DNA of 64,000 nt from the NCBI GenBank assembly GCA_934725015.1, contig CAKVAS010000010.1, positions 23,953 to 87,952 on the forward strand, read 5' to 3'. Shown here piece after piece: positions 1-8,881 of this stretch. The stretch comes from an uncultured Bacteroidales bacterium (GTDB taxonomy: Bacteria > Bacteroidota > Bacteroidia > Bacteroidales > UBA932). The notes below the pieces were generated by a model. It was not told the origin of the DNA and did not search any database. It was given only the letters and a program-made list of their open reading frames with translations. Both the position numbers and the translations under genes were made by a program. The first letter of the stretch is position 1; every line of letters starts with the position of its first letter.

Positions 1-2037
1 CGGAATGTAGTAGTCCCTTATAAGGCCGGACCACATCCTGCACGAATAGTCGTCAAGTCCATCCGGCCGACGGCCCCTGCCCCATGTCGTGACAAGCCGC
101 CTCGCGTTTGTCTCATACTTGTCGCTCTCTTCCGGAGTGCTTCCCCAGTCGCGGGCAAAGCCTATCCATCTGTCAAGCCTTGTCACCGGGTTAATGTCAA
201 AGAACTTGTCGGCACGGCGCATCATGTCAAAGAAGCGCCCTTCAAGCGCGGCGGCCGTTTCACTGTCGCCGGCAAGGTAGGCTTCGTTTATCTGCTCCGC
301 GAGCAGATCCGCCTTTCCGAAGGCATACACGCCCGCCCACAGGGCGAGGTCTGTGAGATATTCCCTGTTTCCGCCGAGCTCACCGGAAGCCTCTATGAAA
401 GCCTCTATAGCCCTGAAATGAGCCGGTGAAGTGGAATAGCGTCCGCCCAGGCCGTCAAAAGGCATCTTCTGCACCCTGTACTGGGCACGGCTCGTGCACA
501 TTCCGTAGTCGCTCTCAAGCATCCCGTCCCAGAAGCGGACAAGGGACTCGGGACATTTGCCGTAGCGGGCTATGGTGTAGTCCTTCAGCCACTCGCGGAT
601 GTCCTTGTGGGAGGTGCTCCATGCGGAGGCCGCAATGATTTCATAGACGACCTCGTTGTTCTCGACCCCTTCCGGAGCCGTTCCAAGACCGATTAGCCTG
701 CCCTTGTTCTCCGAAGTCAGAGCATTGAGATGCCCGTTCAGATAGAAGTCAAGGTCTCCTGCGGGGCAGGTTCTTCCGCCGAAGTTAGGCACGGTGCTGT
801 ATATCCATTTCTTGCCATAGAGCCCCTTGGCATAGTTCCACGTGTATTCGTTTTCCCAGATTCCGTAGTTGAAATCGACGCTCAAATCCAGCAGAATCAT
901 CCTGTCGTCCGGAACCTGCGAGAAGAGCGCACGTATGCTCTCCGGATCCCAGATGTGCCTCTGGTAGCCGAACATCCAGCCCTGAAGAACCCAGACGGCA
1001 TCCGGATTGGCGGATGAGATGGAATTGTAGAGAGCCTTTCCATAGGAGGCAATCTGGTCGAAGCGCTCCTGCGTGCCGCGCTCGGCAAAGGGAACCTTCA
1101 TCTCGTTGAAGCTGTCGGCAAGATAAAACTTTCCCTTTCCGAATTCCTTTTCCCACTCCTGAATGTACTCCTTGGCTATGCGCTGATAGAGTTCGGTCTC
1201 CGGGAAGATGAAGCTTGAGAAATAGTCCGGGCCGTCACCCCAGCCGGTCTCAACGAGTTCCGCCTCCGGAAACACTCTCTTTATTCCTTTCGGGACGAAT
1301 CCGGCGAACGCGTTATATATAGGTGACATCCCGAGCTCGTTCATCCTGTCAACTATGCGATGCTCAAGCTCTATCGTCTTGTCATACCACTGCTGTGAAG
1401 GGTGCCCGTCTATGCATGAAAGGTTTCCCATGCGAAACCACGGAAGATGCGCGGCACCGACCATGAACTCCCCTATTTCTTCCTCGGTGAGCCCGAGCCT
1501 GCGCCACACGCGGGCGAAGATGGCCTCGCTGCCAATGGGTGAAAGCGGCATATCGACGCCGTGAAGCGCCATCCGGTCAAGCTCCGCCTCCCACTGCTCC
1601 CAGCCCCAATAGGGCATGGTGTAGCCGAAGGTGCAGACATTCATATACTGTCTGTGCTCGAACGGGGTGGTGACAATCTTCAGCGGCTGCTCCGGAAGGC
1701 TCGAGGGAAGAACGATGTTGTTGACCGTCCATGTGGACATTCCATAGTGATTTGACGTGACATAGTCATAGAATCCCCGGCAGGCGGCGGTGACCGAGCT
1801 GCCCTTCACGAACAGCCGTCCGTTCCTGACCTGAGTCGAGAAATATTCGCCTTCCTCCACGGGGCCGGTCACTTCGAGCACGAGATTCTTGGGATAGTGT
1901 CCGAGCGTCCTTTCGATGACTCCGCGCGCGGCCTTGGAGTCGCGCTTCAGCGAAACGTCTCCCGCCGCGGAAAATTGAAATGCCGAAATTGAGAAGAGTA
2001 ACGCCGATGCGGCAAGAATCCTCAGTAATGAGTTCAT
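1..2037 (-). CDS. GH89 alpha-N-acetylglucosaminidase (NAGLU-like), C-terminus cut by window edge
   Basis: Predicted secreted or periplasmic glycosidase that removes terminal alpha-linked GlcNAc, for example from mucin O-glycans or heparan-type chains. The 679 codons present start with a signal peptide (about residues 1-25) and run off the left edge without a stop. The match to the NAGLU/GH89 family is clear: the segment NVCTFGYTMPYWGWEQWE near residue 130, then LGLTEEEIGEFMVGAAHLPW and RMGNLS, FYLADSFNEM with Glu312, WVLQGWMF, and TAPEG with Glu456. By alignment to the human enzyme, Glu312 and Glu456 correspond to the catalytic acids E316 and E446. Family members are usually a little over 700 residues, so only a short C-terminal part is missing. 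The upstream gene is a membrane-bound regulator on the same strand. The family is sure; the natural substrate is not visible. Confidence 0.93.
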   Translation of the reverse strand, partial: MNSLLRILAASALLFSISAFQFSAAGDVSLKRDSKAARGVIERTLGHYPKNLVLEVTGPVEEGEYFSTQVRNGRLFVKGSSVTAACRGFYDYVTSNHYGMSTWTVNNIVLPSSLPEQPLKIVTTPFEHRQYMNVCTFGYTMPYWGWEQWEAELDRMALHGVDMPLSPIGSEAIFARVWRRLGLTEEEIGEFMVGAAHLPWFRMGNLSCIDGHPSQQWYDKTIELEHRIVDRMNELGMSPIYNAFAGFVPKGIKRVFPEAELVETGWGDGPDYFSSFIFPETELYQRIAKEYIQEWEKEFGKGKFYLADSFNEMKVPFAERGTQERFDQIASYGKALYNSISSANPDAVWVLQGWMFGYQRHIWDPESIRALFSQVPDDRMILLDLSVDFNYGIWENEYTWNYAKGLYGKKWIYSTVPNFGGRTCPAGDLDFYLNGHLNALTSENKGRLIGLGTAPEGVENNEVVYEIIAASAWSTSHKDIREWLKDYTIARYGKCPESLVRFWDGMLESDYGMCTSRAQYRVQKMPFDGLGGRYSTSPAHFRAIEAFIEASGELGGNREYLTDLALWAGVYAFGKADLLAEQINEAYLAGDSETAAALEGRFFDMMRRADKFFDINPVTRLDRWIGFARDWGSTPEESDKYETNARRLVTTWGRGRRPDGLDDYSCRMWSGLIRDYYIP

Positions 2038-2213
2038 AAACGATGTGTGGTTTGCGGTTATTAAATTTTCGGCAATTTAGACCTATAAAAGCGCAAAAAC
2101 AACATCAAGTAACGAAAATATAAAGCCTAAATAAACGCATCACTCTGATTGACAAAAAGATGATGCGCGGAATATGCCCTTAAAATACAAATTAAATATC
2201 AGTCCAAAAAGCC

Positions 2214-3791
2214 TTAAATGGAGGAAATTCTCATTATGTCATCCTCAAAGGAGGCCGGGGAGACGGCCTTGAGACGGGTGCGGGAACGATAGGCGTAGAT
2301 GGTGGATTTGGAGTAGCGCAGCAGTTCCGAAATGCGGTCGGTGGAATTCAGGCCGAGACGAATCAGCGCATATATCCTGAGTTCAGGAGACAGGACTCCG
2401 GGAGAGGGCTGGCGCACTGCATTTTCCGGCAGCAGAAGGGCATTGAAATCAGAGACGAATGTCGGGAATATGGAAAGGAAGGTCTTGTCGAACACGCTGT
2501 AGAACGAGGCCCATTCACGCTCCACCACGGCATTGGACTTAAGCTCTTTCTGCAAGGCATGGATTTCGCCGGCAATCGCCTTGCGGTTCAGCGACTTCCG
2601 GTATTCCTCAAGACGGCCTATCCTTGCTATGCACTCAAGCATAAGCATGGTCACATAAGTATTCTTTATATTGCTGGCCTCCCGAACGTTCCGCGCCGCC
2701 TCCTCCTGTCTGGCGCCGGCCTCCGCGAGTCTTGCCTTCTGACGCTTCAGGACAAGCACGAGCAAGAACAGCGCAGCCATAAGAAGGACAGCCAAGGCAA
2801 GGCAGCACCCCACCGCCACAAGACTGCGCCTCTGAGCCTTAAGATAGGCCTCATTGACGATTGAAATCATCGGTGCAATGGCATCGACCTTGAGACGCGC
2901 CTTGCAGAACACGGCATCGTCAAGCGAACGTGTCAGATACTTATGAGCCCGTCTGATGTCACCGTCCTCATAGAGCATCACGGCCAGCGTGCGCAAGGCT
3001 ACATACTCTTTCTTCGCATTGACAAGGTCGGACATCGCGGACATTATCAGGTAGGACTTTGCATTTTCACGCAATCCGAGCGACTCGTAGAGTTCGGCTG
3101 CGGCAAGCGCTGCGGGTCCCATACGGGTGTCCGCAGGTTCAAGGCTGTCGCAGAGCGGAAGAATGACCTCCATCGCCGCCCCTACGTTTCCCGACGCGAG
3201 AAGCCGGCCGCACTTGAATACGGCATAGTCCGGCCGCCACAGCAGGATTGAGTCCCGCGCCGTCAGAGCCTTCGAGTCATAGTGCGCGGCAAGGGCGGCA
3301 TCCGGGCACAGGCTGGAGAGGGAACCGTAGGTGAAATAGTAGAGATAGTACATATCCACGAGACAGTCCTCAGACGCGGTTTTCCGGTCAACGCTGTCCA
3401 GAAGTTCCAAAGTTTCCGAATACAGGCCGGAAGTCGCATATTCCTTTGCCAATGCCGTAAGCGACAGGTTTACAAGCTCCTGCCTCCCGATATCTCGGGC
3501 AAGGGCAAGGGACTTTTCGGCATACGATGTCGCGGAATCCGTCTGGAATTTGTCGTACAGCCCGCGCATCCCGTTCAGTAGTTCATAGCGTCTTTCATCG
3601 GGGAGCATACCGCCGAGCAGACAGCGGCAGGAATCTATCTCGTGCTGCCTCCGTCCGTCATACAGCTTCGCATCCCGCACCACCCTGTCCAGTTCCGCCA
3701 AAGAAGGGAAACTCCTGTCCGCCGTCCCGGCCGAAACCTGCAGCGGGGCAACAAGCAGGAGCAATGATGGTATTAGACTCTTAATCCACAT
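2214..3791 (-). CDS. Membrane-anchored TPR/HTH regulator (DUF6377-like)
   Basis: Predicted membrane regulator of the type common next to nutrient-use genes in Bacteroidota. I chose the ATG at 3791 because it gives a clean signal peptide (MWIKSLIPSLLLLVAPLQVSAG); an in-frame ATG 14 codons upstream is also possible. The N-terminal half is helical and TPR-like (about 35-320). One transmembrane segment (VAVGCCLALAVLLMAALFLLVLV) follows, then a coiled coil. The C-terminal 70 residues resemble a LuxR-like helix-turn-helix (LSPELRIYALIRLGLNSTDR...LLRYSKSTIYAYRSR). This order fits DUF6377 proteins, which would place TPRs in the periplasm and the HTH in the cytoplasm. It lies 176 bp upstream of the GH89 gene on the same strand, so it may control it; that is inference. 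Confidence 0.75.
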   Translation of the reverse strand: MWIKSLIPSLLLLVAPLQVSAGTADRSFPSLAELDRVVRDAKLYDGRRQHEIDSCRCLLGGMLPDERRYELLNGMRGLYDKFQTDSATSYAEKSLALARDIGRQELVNLSLTALAKEYATSGLYSETLELLDSVDRKTASEDCLVDMYYLYYFTYGSLSSLCPDAALAAHYDSKALTARDSILLWRPDYAVFKCGRLLASGNVGAAMEVILPLCDSLEPADTRMGPAALAAAELYESLGLRENAKSYLIMSAMSDLVNAKKEYVALRTLAVMLYEDGDIRRAHKYLTRSLDDAVFCKARLKVDAIAPMISIVNEAYLKAQRRSLVAVGCCLALAVLLMAALFLLVLVLKRQKARLAEAGARQEEAARNVREASNIKNTYVTMLMLECIARIGRLEEYRKSLNRKAIAGEIHALQKELKSNAVVEREWASFYSVFDKTFLSIFPTFVSDFNALLLPENAVRQPSPGVLSPELRIYALIRLGLNSTDRISELLRYSKSTIYAYRSRTRLKAVSPASFEDDIMRISSI

Positions 3792-3844
3792 CGGAATAAC
3801 GGTCTCAAGTAAAAAGTTTGGAGTAAAAGTCACGGAAACGGGGC

Positions 3845-3948
3845 GGATGCAAGGCGGAAGTTGGATTTTACCCGCAGCAACCTGATGGTTGTGAGGACTA
3901 AAATCCGATTTCCAACGCCGCAGACGTGCCGCTTCCGCGGCTTTTACC
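3845..3948 (-). repeat. Interspersed hairpin repeat, family B, copy 1 (after infB)
   Basis: Read on the minus strand, this segment begins directly after the infB stop codon. It contains the core CTCACAACC-ATCA-GGTTG, flanked by the pairing arms GGATTTTA and TAAAATCC and by the conserved end CCGCCTTGCATCC. Copies 2 and 3 lie at 11878-11984 and 27592-27710. The arms differ from those of copy 2 yet still pair, which supports a folded RNA. A terminator or mRNA-stability role is inferred from its position. Confidence 0.75.
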
Positions 3949-3950
3949 TT

Positions 3951-6902
3951 TTACAAGGTTCTCTTGACTTCGACGACCTGATAGGCCTCGACAATGTCTC
4001 CGACCTTGATATCGTTGTAGTTCAAGATGTTCAGACCGCAATCCTGACCGGAAACGACCTCCTTGACGTCATCCTTGAACCTCTTGAGGGAGCCGAGCTC
4101 GCCCGTATAGACCACGATGCCGTCACGGATGACGCGAATCTTGGAAGTGCGCTGGAGCTTGCCCTCGCGGACAATCGCGCCGGCGATGGTTCCGACCTTG
4201 GAAATCTTGAACGTCTCAAGCACTTCGGCCGTAGCGGAAATCTCCTCCTTCTCCTCCGGAGCAAGCATACCCTCGATACCGTCCTTGACCTCGTTGATGG
4301 CGTCGTAGATGACCGAGTAGAGGCGGATTTCGATTTCCTCCTTCTCGGCAAGCTTGCGGGCGCCCGTCGAAGGACGGACCTGGAAGCCGATGATGACGGC
4401 GTCGGAAGCCGCAGCAAGGAGCACGTCGGACTCGGAAATGGCTCCGACAGCCTTGTGAATCACGTTCACGCGCACCTCGTCGGTGGAGAGCTTGATGAGT
4501 GAATCGGAAAGGGCCTCAACGGAACCATCGACGTCACCCTTGACGATGACGTTGAGTTCCTTGAAATTGCCGATTGCGATTCGGCGGCCAATTTCCTCAA
4601 GGGTCATGTGCTTCTGTGTCTTTATGCCCTGAATACGAATGAGCTGCTCGCGCTTGTTGGCGATTTCCTTGGCCTCGCGCTCGTCGGCCATGATGTTGAA
4701 GGTCTCACCGGCAGTCGGGGCTCCGTTGAGTCCGAGAACCGAAACAGGAGTGGAAGGGCCGGCCTCGTCAACTTTCTGGCCGCGCTCGTTGAACATTGCC
4801 TTCACGCGGCCGGTGTAGCAGCCCGAAAGCATCACGTCGCCGACGTGCATCGTTCCGTTCTGGACGAGGACGGTGGCAAGATAGCCGCGGCCCTTGTCGA
4901 GGGAAGACTCTATGACGGCGCCGGTGGCCCTGCGGTTCGGATTGGCCTTCAGGTCAAGCATATCGGCCTCAAGAAGCACCTTGTCGAGCAGCAGGTCCAC
5001 ATTGGTTCCCTTCTTCGCCGAGATTTCCTGGCACTGGTACTTTCCGCCCCAGTCCTCCACGAGGATGTTCATGTTCGAGAGTTGCTCGCGGATTTTGTCC
5101 GGATTGGCCCCCGGCTTGTCTATCTTGTTGATTGCGAACACCATAGGTACTCCTGCCGCCTGCGCGTGGCTGATTGCCTCGACGGTCTGCGGCATTATCG
5201 CGTCGTCCGCCGCGATGATGATAATCGCAAGGTCGGTCATCTTCGCACCACGGGCACGCATCGCCGTGAAGGCCTCGTGTCCCGGCGTGTCGAGGAAGGT
5301 AATCCTCCGGCCGTTCGGAAGCTCCACGTTGTATGCGCCGATGTGCTGGGTGATTCCTCCGGCCTCGCCGGCAATCACGTTCGCCTTTCTGATGTAGTCG
5401 AGCAGGGATGTCTTACCGTGGTCGACGTGCCCCATGACCGTAATCACAGGCGGTCTCGGAACGAGGTCCTCCGGCTTGTCGGCCTCCTCCTCGGAGTTGA
5501 TTTCCTCCGTGAGGTTGGCGGTCACGAACTCAACCTCATAGCCGAACTCCTCCGCGACGAGCACGAGGGTCTCGGCATCAAGGCGCTGGTTGATTGACAC
5601 CATGAGCCCGAGGCTCATGCAGGCGGCTATGACCTTTGTCACCGGAGTGTTGTTCATGAGGGTCGCGAGGTCGTTCACTGTCACGAACTCCGTGACCTTC
5701 AGAACCTTCTTGTCGAGTTCCTGCTGCTGCATCTCCTCCTGGAGCCTGTCAGCGGCGGCCTCCCTCTTCTCCTTCCTGTGCTTCGCGCCGAAGTTGTTCT
5801 TGCCCTTGCCCTCGTTCATGCGGGCGTAGGTCTCCTTAATCTGCTTCTGGATTTCCTTCTGCATCTCCTCGGTCTCTGCCTCGGTCATGGCAGGCTTGAA
5901 CCTGTCCTTGCCACGGTTGCGACCCTTTCCTCCGCCGGACTCGTTCCTGCCCTTGCCGAAGTCACGCCCGTTCTTCCCGTTACCGCCGTTCTTCCCGCCG
6001 GAGTTCTTTCCTCCGCCGTTCCCGGACGCATCGACCTTGGTGACGTCCACCTTCTGGCTCTGTCCCGGCTTTATTCTCTCTCTCTTGCCCTTCTTCTTAG
6101 GAGTCTCGAACTTGCTCAAATCGACCTTGCCCATGACCTTCGGGCCGGCCAGCCTCTCGACGGCAATTACGGCCTCGCGGGGCTCCTTCCGAACCTCCGC
6201 TACGGCCTTCTGCGGCTCGGCTGCCGGGGATTCAGCAACCGCCTCCTTCTTCTCCGGCTCGGCGACGACAGGCTCCGCAGGCTTCTCAACATCCTCAACC
6301 GCCGGCTTTTTCTTTCCGATGCCGTCAAGGTCAATCTTGTCTATAATCTTCGGCCCGAAGCTCTCCCTTTCCGGCTTCACCGGATCCTCAACAGGCTCAG
6401 CGGGCTTTGCCGCAGCCTCTGCCGCCGGACGAGGCTCCTCAACAGACGCCGTCCCGGGTGCCTCGGCAGGAGTCTCCTCCCGCGTCTCCTCATGCACCTC
6501 CGGCGCCGGCTTTTCCTCGGCAGGACGCACCTCCTCCGCAGCGGCCGCCGCGGCAACCGGAGTCTCGACGACAGGAGCCGGAGCAGGCTTCTCGGGAGCT
6601 GGCTCCGCGATGGAGGTAGTCTTTATAATCACCTCCCTGTCAGCATCCTCGTCCTCGGCCGCAGGCTTCTTCTTGGAAACGTCAATCATCGCCTTGAGCT
6701 TCGTGGCCACCTTCTCAGAGTCCTTCTTGGCCGCGAGGTCGCCGCCGAACTTGGCCTCGACCGCAGGCATGAACTCATCCGAAATCTTGGCGTTAGGGTC
6801 GCTCGTGGTGATGTTGGCACCCTTGCCGTTAAGGAAATCGACGAGCGTGCCGACCCCGATGTTGAACTGTCTTGCAATTTTGCTTAATCTGATTTCTGCC
6901 AT
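3951..6902 (-). CDS. infB: Translation initiation factor IF-2
   Basis: GTPase that brings initiator fMet-tRNA to the 30S subunit and promotes subunit joining. The ATG at 6902 starts the conserved MAEIRLSKIARQFN helix (first IF2_N domain); longer starts only add non-conserved residues. A long acidic Ala/Pro/Glu-rich linker covers about residues 90-300, followed by a Gly/Lys/Asn-rich basic stretch. A second IF2_N-like domain (VTVNDLATLMNNTPVTKVI) then precedes the G domain near residue 490 with GHVDHGKTS, DTPGHEAF and NKIDKPG, and domains II-IV. The 983-residue length is long but usual for Bacteroidota, where the linker varies. It follows nusA after a 98-bp gap in the rimP-nusA-infB operon. A family B hairpin follows its stop codon. 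Confidence 0.98.
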   Translation of the reverse strand: MAEIRLSKIARQFNIGVGTLVDFLNGKGANITTSDPNAKISDEFMPAVEAKFGGDLAAKKDSEKVATKLKAMIDVSKKKPAAEDEDADREVIIKTTSIAEPAPEKPAPAPVVETPVAAAAAAEEVRPAEEKPAPEVHEETREETPAEAPGTASVEEPRPAAEAAAKPAEPVEDPVKPERESFGPKIIDKIDLDGIGKKKPAVEDVEKPAEPVVAEPEKKEAVAESPAAEPQKAVAEVRKEPREAVIAVERLAGPKVMGKVDLSKFETPKKKGKRERIKPGQSQKVDVTKVDASGNGGGKNSGGKNGGNGKNGRDFGKGRNESGGGKGRNRGKDRFKPAMTEAETEEMQKEIQKQIKETYARMNEGKGKNNFGAKHRKEKREAAADRLQEEMQQQELDKKVLKVTEFVTVNDLATLMNNTPVTKVIAACMSLGLMVSINQRLDAETLVLVAEEFGYEVEFVTANLTEEINSEEEADKPEDLVPRPPVITVMGHVDHGKTSLLDYIRKANVIAGEAGGITQHIGAYNVELPNGRRITFLDTPGHEAFTAMRARGAKMTDLAIIIIAADDAIMPQTVEAISHAQAAGVPMVFAINKIDKPGANPDKIREQLSNMNILVEDWGGKYQCQEISAKKGTNVDLLLDKVLLEADMLDLKANPNRRATGAVIESSLDKGRGYLATVLVQNGTMHVGDVMLSGCYTGRVKAMFNERGQKVDEAGPSTPVSVLGLNGAPTAGETFNIMADEREAKEIANKREQLIRIQGIKTQKHMTLEEIGRRIAIGNFKELNVIVKGDVDGSVEALSDSLIKLSTDEVRVNVIHKAVGAISESDVLLAAASDAVIIGFQVRPSTGARKLAEKEEIEIRLYSVIYDAINEVKDGIEGMLAPEEKEEISATAEVLETFKISKVGTIAGAIVREGKLQRTSKIRVIRDGIVVYTGELGSLKRFKDDVKEVVSGQDCGLNILNYNDIKVGDIVEAYQVVEVKRTL

Positions 6903-7000
6903 ATATATCCCCTTATAGTCTTTCCAATTATACTTTGCGAATCCCGCGTCGTCCCATCGGTCGCCGGGCTGCCGGAACGCGGAAACTCCCGGCACGCGGC

Positions 7001-8245
7001 CTACTCGAACTCGGCGCTGAGAATGCGGCGCACGTCAGCCACGGTCTCGTCCTCAAGGTCAGCCCTCTTGGCGAGGTCTTCAGGGTCGATTGCAAGCACG
7101 CTCTTCGCCGTGTCGCAGCCGATTGACTTGAGCTTGTCGATAATCCACTGGTCAATCTCGTCGTCGAACTCCTCAAGCAGGATGTCGTAGTCCTCCTCAT
7201 CCTGCGACTCAACCTTCGGAGTCTCTCTCCACACCTCAATCTCCTTGTCAACGAGCATACCTGCAAGGCGTATGTTCACGCCGCCGCGGCCGATGCCCTT
7301 GGTGACCTCCTCCGGAAGCATATAGACCTTGATTTTCCCGTCCTCGCCGTTGACGATGGATGAAATCTTGGCCGGAGCGAGCGCACGGGTGATGAGAAGC
7401 TGGGTGTTGGAAGTCCACTGAATGACGTCGATGTTCTCGTTGCGGAGCTCGCGGACGATTCCGATGATGCGGGAACCCTTGACTCCGATGCAGGCTCCGA
7501 TAGGGTCAATCCTGTCGTCATACGACTCGACGGCGACCTTGGCCCTCTGCCCCGGGACACGCACTACCTTCTTGATGGTGATGAGGCCGTCGTAAATCTC
7601 GGGAACCTCGGCCTCGAAGAGCTTAGCGAGGAAATCGTCGGAAACGCGGGAGAGCGTGATTATCGGAGTGGTGTTCCTCATCTCCACGGACTTGATTATT
7701 GCCTTCACGGAGTCGCCCTTCTTGAAGTGCTCGCCCGGAATCTGCTCCATTTTGGGAAGCTTGAGCTCATTGCCCTCGTCGTCAAGGAGAATGACCTCCT
7801 TGGCCCATGTCTGGTGAACCTCACCGGAGAAGAGCTGGCCGACCATATCCTTATATTTATTATAGAGGTTCGCCTTCTCAAGGTCCATGATGCGTCCCTG
7901 AAGATTCTGCCTGATGTTGAGAATGCCCCTGCGGCCGAAGTCCTTCATCTCGATTTTCTTAGCGAAGGTCTCGCCTATCTCGTAGTCGTCGCCGTCGGCG
8001 TTCACCTCCTCAAGCGAAATCTGCTTGTTCGGGTCCTCCACCTTCTCGACGACCTCCCTGTTCCAGTAAATCTCGCAGTCGCCCTTGTCGATGTTGATGA
8101 TGACGTCGAAATTGTCCGCGTCGCCATAGACCTTGGCAATCTGGGTTCTGAAAACATCCTCAAGCACACCCATCATCGTCGGGCGGTCAATGTTCTTCTG
8201 ATTCTTAAATTCCGCAAACGCGTCCTTCAGTTCAATCTTTTCCAT
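7001..8245 (-). CDS. nusA: Transcription termination/antitermination factor NusA
   Basis: RNA polymerase-binding factor that controls pausing, termination and rRNA antitermination. The 414 residues show the N-terminal polymerase-binding domain (about 1-125), an S1 domain (about 130-205, GQLFSGEVHQTWAKEVIL), KH1 (IGACIGVKGSRIIGIVREL) and KH2 (GRGGVNIRLAGML), then one helix-hairpin-helix-like C-terminal segment (LKSIGCDTAKSVLAIDPEDL). The two full acidic repeats of E. coli NusA are not present, which is common outside Proteobacteria. It sits between rimP (19-bp gap) and infB, the usual order, and is probably transcribed from the promoter at 8813-8844. Confidence 0.98.
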   Translation of the reverse strand: MEKIELKDAFAEFKNQKNIDRPTMMGVLEDVFRTQIAKVYGDADNFDVIINIDKGDCEIYWNREVVEKVEDPNKQISLEEVNADGDDYEIGETFAKKIEMKDFGRRGILNIRQNLQGRIMDLEKANLYNKYKDMVGQLFSGEVHQTWAKEVILLDDEGNELKLPKMEQIPGEHFKKGDSVKAIIKSVEMRNTTPIITLSRVSDDFLAKLFEAEVPEIYDGLITIKKVVRVPGQRAKVAVESYDDRIDPIGACIGVKGSRIIGIVRELRNENIDVIQWTSNTQLLITRALAPAKISSIVNGEDGKIKVYMLPEEVTKGIGRGGVNIRLAGMLVDKEIEVWRETPKVESQDEEDYDILLEEFDDEIDQWIIDKLKSIGCDTAKSVLAIDPEDLAKRADLEDETVADVRRILSAEFE

Positions 8246-8264
8246 ATTATATATTCATTTATTT

Positions 8265-8732
8265 TTATTTGAAATCAATGTGCGGACGAACATAATTGAC
8301 GTCGTCATATCCGAACCTGTCGCAATGTTCCACGAGTTCCTTTTTCTTCTTCCCCTCGACGGCTTCACGCAGGCTGTATCTCAGCGTCACCGAGCTTTCG
8401 TCGGCATCGACAAGTTCCGCGACTACCTTCCGTCCTCCCCTCAGAGCCGCCTCCACCTGCGTCCCGACGGCTTTCCTGTACTGCTTCAGCACCTTGAACG
8501 GCTGGTCAAGCCCCGCCGAGGTCACGGTCAGCGAATAGTCCTCGACCGCCCTGTCGAAGCATTCCTCGAAGCGGCGGCTGATTTCCACGCAGTCGTCCAG
8601 AACCACATTGGAGTCCTCGGACTCGATGACAATCTCCACGTCATTGTCCCCCGAAACATTTATTTCGACAATAAAGCATTTTCGTGCAACGACGGCGGGA
8701 CCCACTGCATCTATAATCTCTGAAATTTTCAT
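8265..8732 (-). CDS. rimP: Ribosome maturation factor RimP
   Basis: Assists maturation of the 30S subunit. The 155-residue product starting at ATG 8732 (MKISEIIDAVGPAVV) has the N-terminal alpha/beta domain with the typical segment DDCVEISRRFEE...DYSLTVTSAGLDQPFK and a C-terminal SH3-like domain (about 90-155, VVAELVDADESSVTLRYSL). Upstream in-frame starts would add about 25 unconserved residues. First gene of the rimP-nusA-infB operon; the leader from the predicted promoter at 8813-8844 is about 75 nt. Confidence 0.95.
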   Translation of the reverse strand: MKISEIIDAVGPAVVARKCFIVEINVSGDNDVEIVIESEDSNVVLDDCVEISRRFEECFDRAVEDYSLTVTSAGLDQPFKVLKQYRKAVGTQVEAALRGGRKVVAELVDADESSVTLRYSLREAVEGKKKKELVEHCDRFGYDDVNYVRPHIDFK

Positions 8733-8812
8733 TTCAACAAAATTTGGAGTGAACCTTTCACTTTTGAGCATGAAAAAAGGGAACTCTGCGTCCCCTTTCT
8801 CTCTCACGGCGA

Positions 8813-8844
8813 CAAAGGTAGGAAAAATGTATTACCTTTGCAAA
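8813..8844 (-). promoter_or_regulatory. Promoter of rimP-nusA-infB
   Basis: On the minus strand, TTTG (8844-8841), a 20-nt spacer and TACCTTTG (8820-8813) match the Bacteroidota TTTG-N19-21-TAnnTTTG promoter. The rimP start is 80 bp downstream. The element is an inverted image of the lpxD -7 element at 8833-8840. Confidence 0.75.
8833..8840 (+). promoter_or_regulatory. -7 element of the lpxD promoter
   Basis: TACCTTTG matches the Bacteroidota -7 consensus TAnnTTTG, 41 bp before the lpxD ATG. No good TTTG -33 element is present at the usual distance. Only 12 bp separate it from the oppositely directed rimP -7 element. Confidence 0.6.
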
Positions 8845-8881
8845 TATTTTTAATATAAGGAGAAAAAACAAAAGGCTGCTT

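Noticed and set aside
5778..6918. Two overlapping long plus-strand frames opposite the infB linker
   Set aside because: They mirror the low-complexity Ala/Pro/Glu linker of IF-2; Leu/Arg-rich and Ser/Pro-rich products are what such DNA yields in the other frames.
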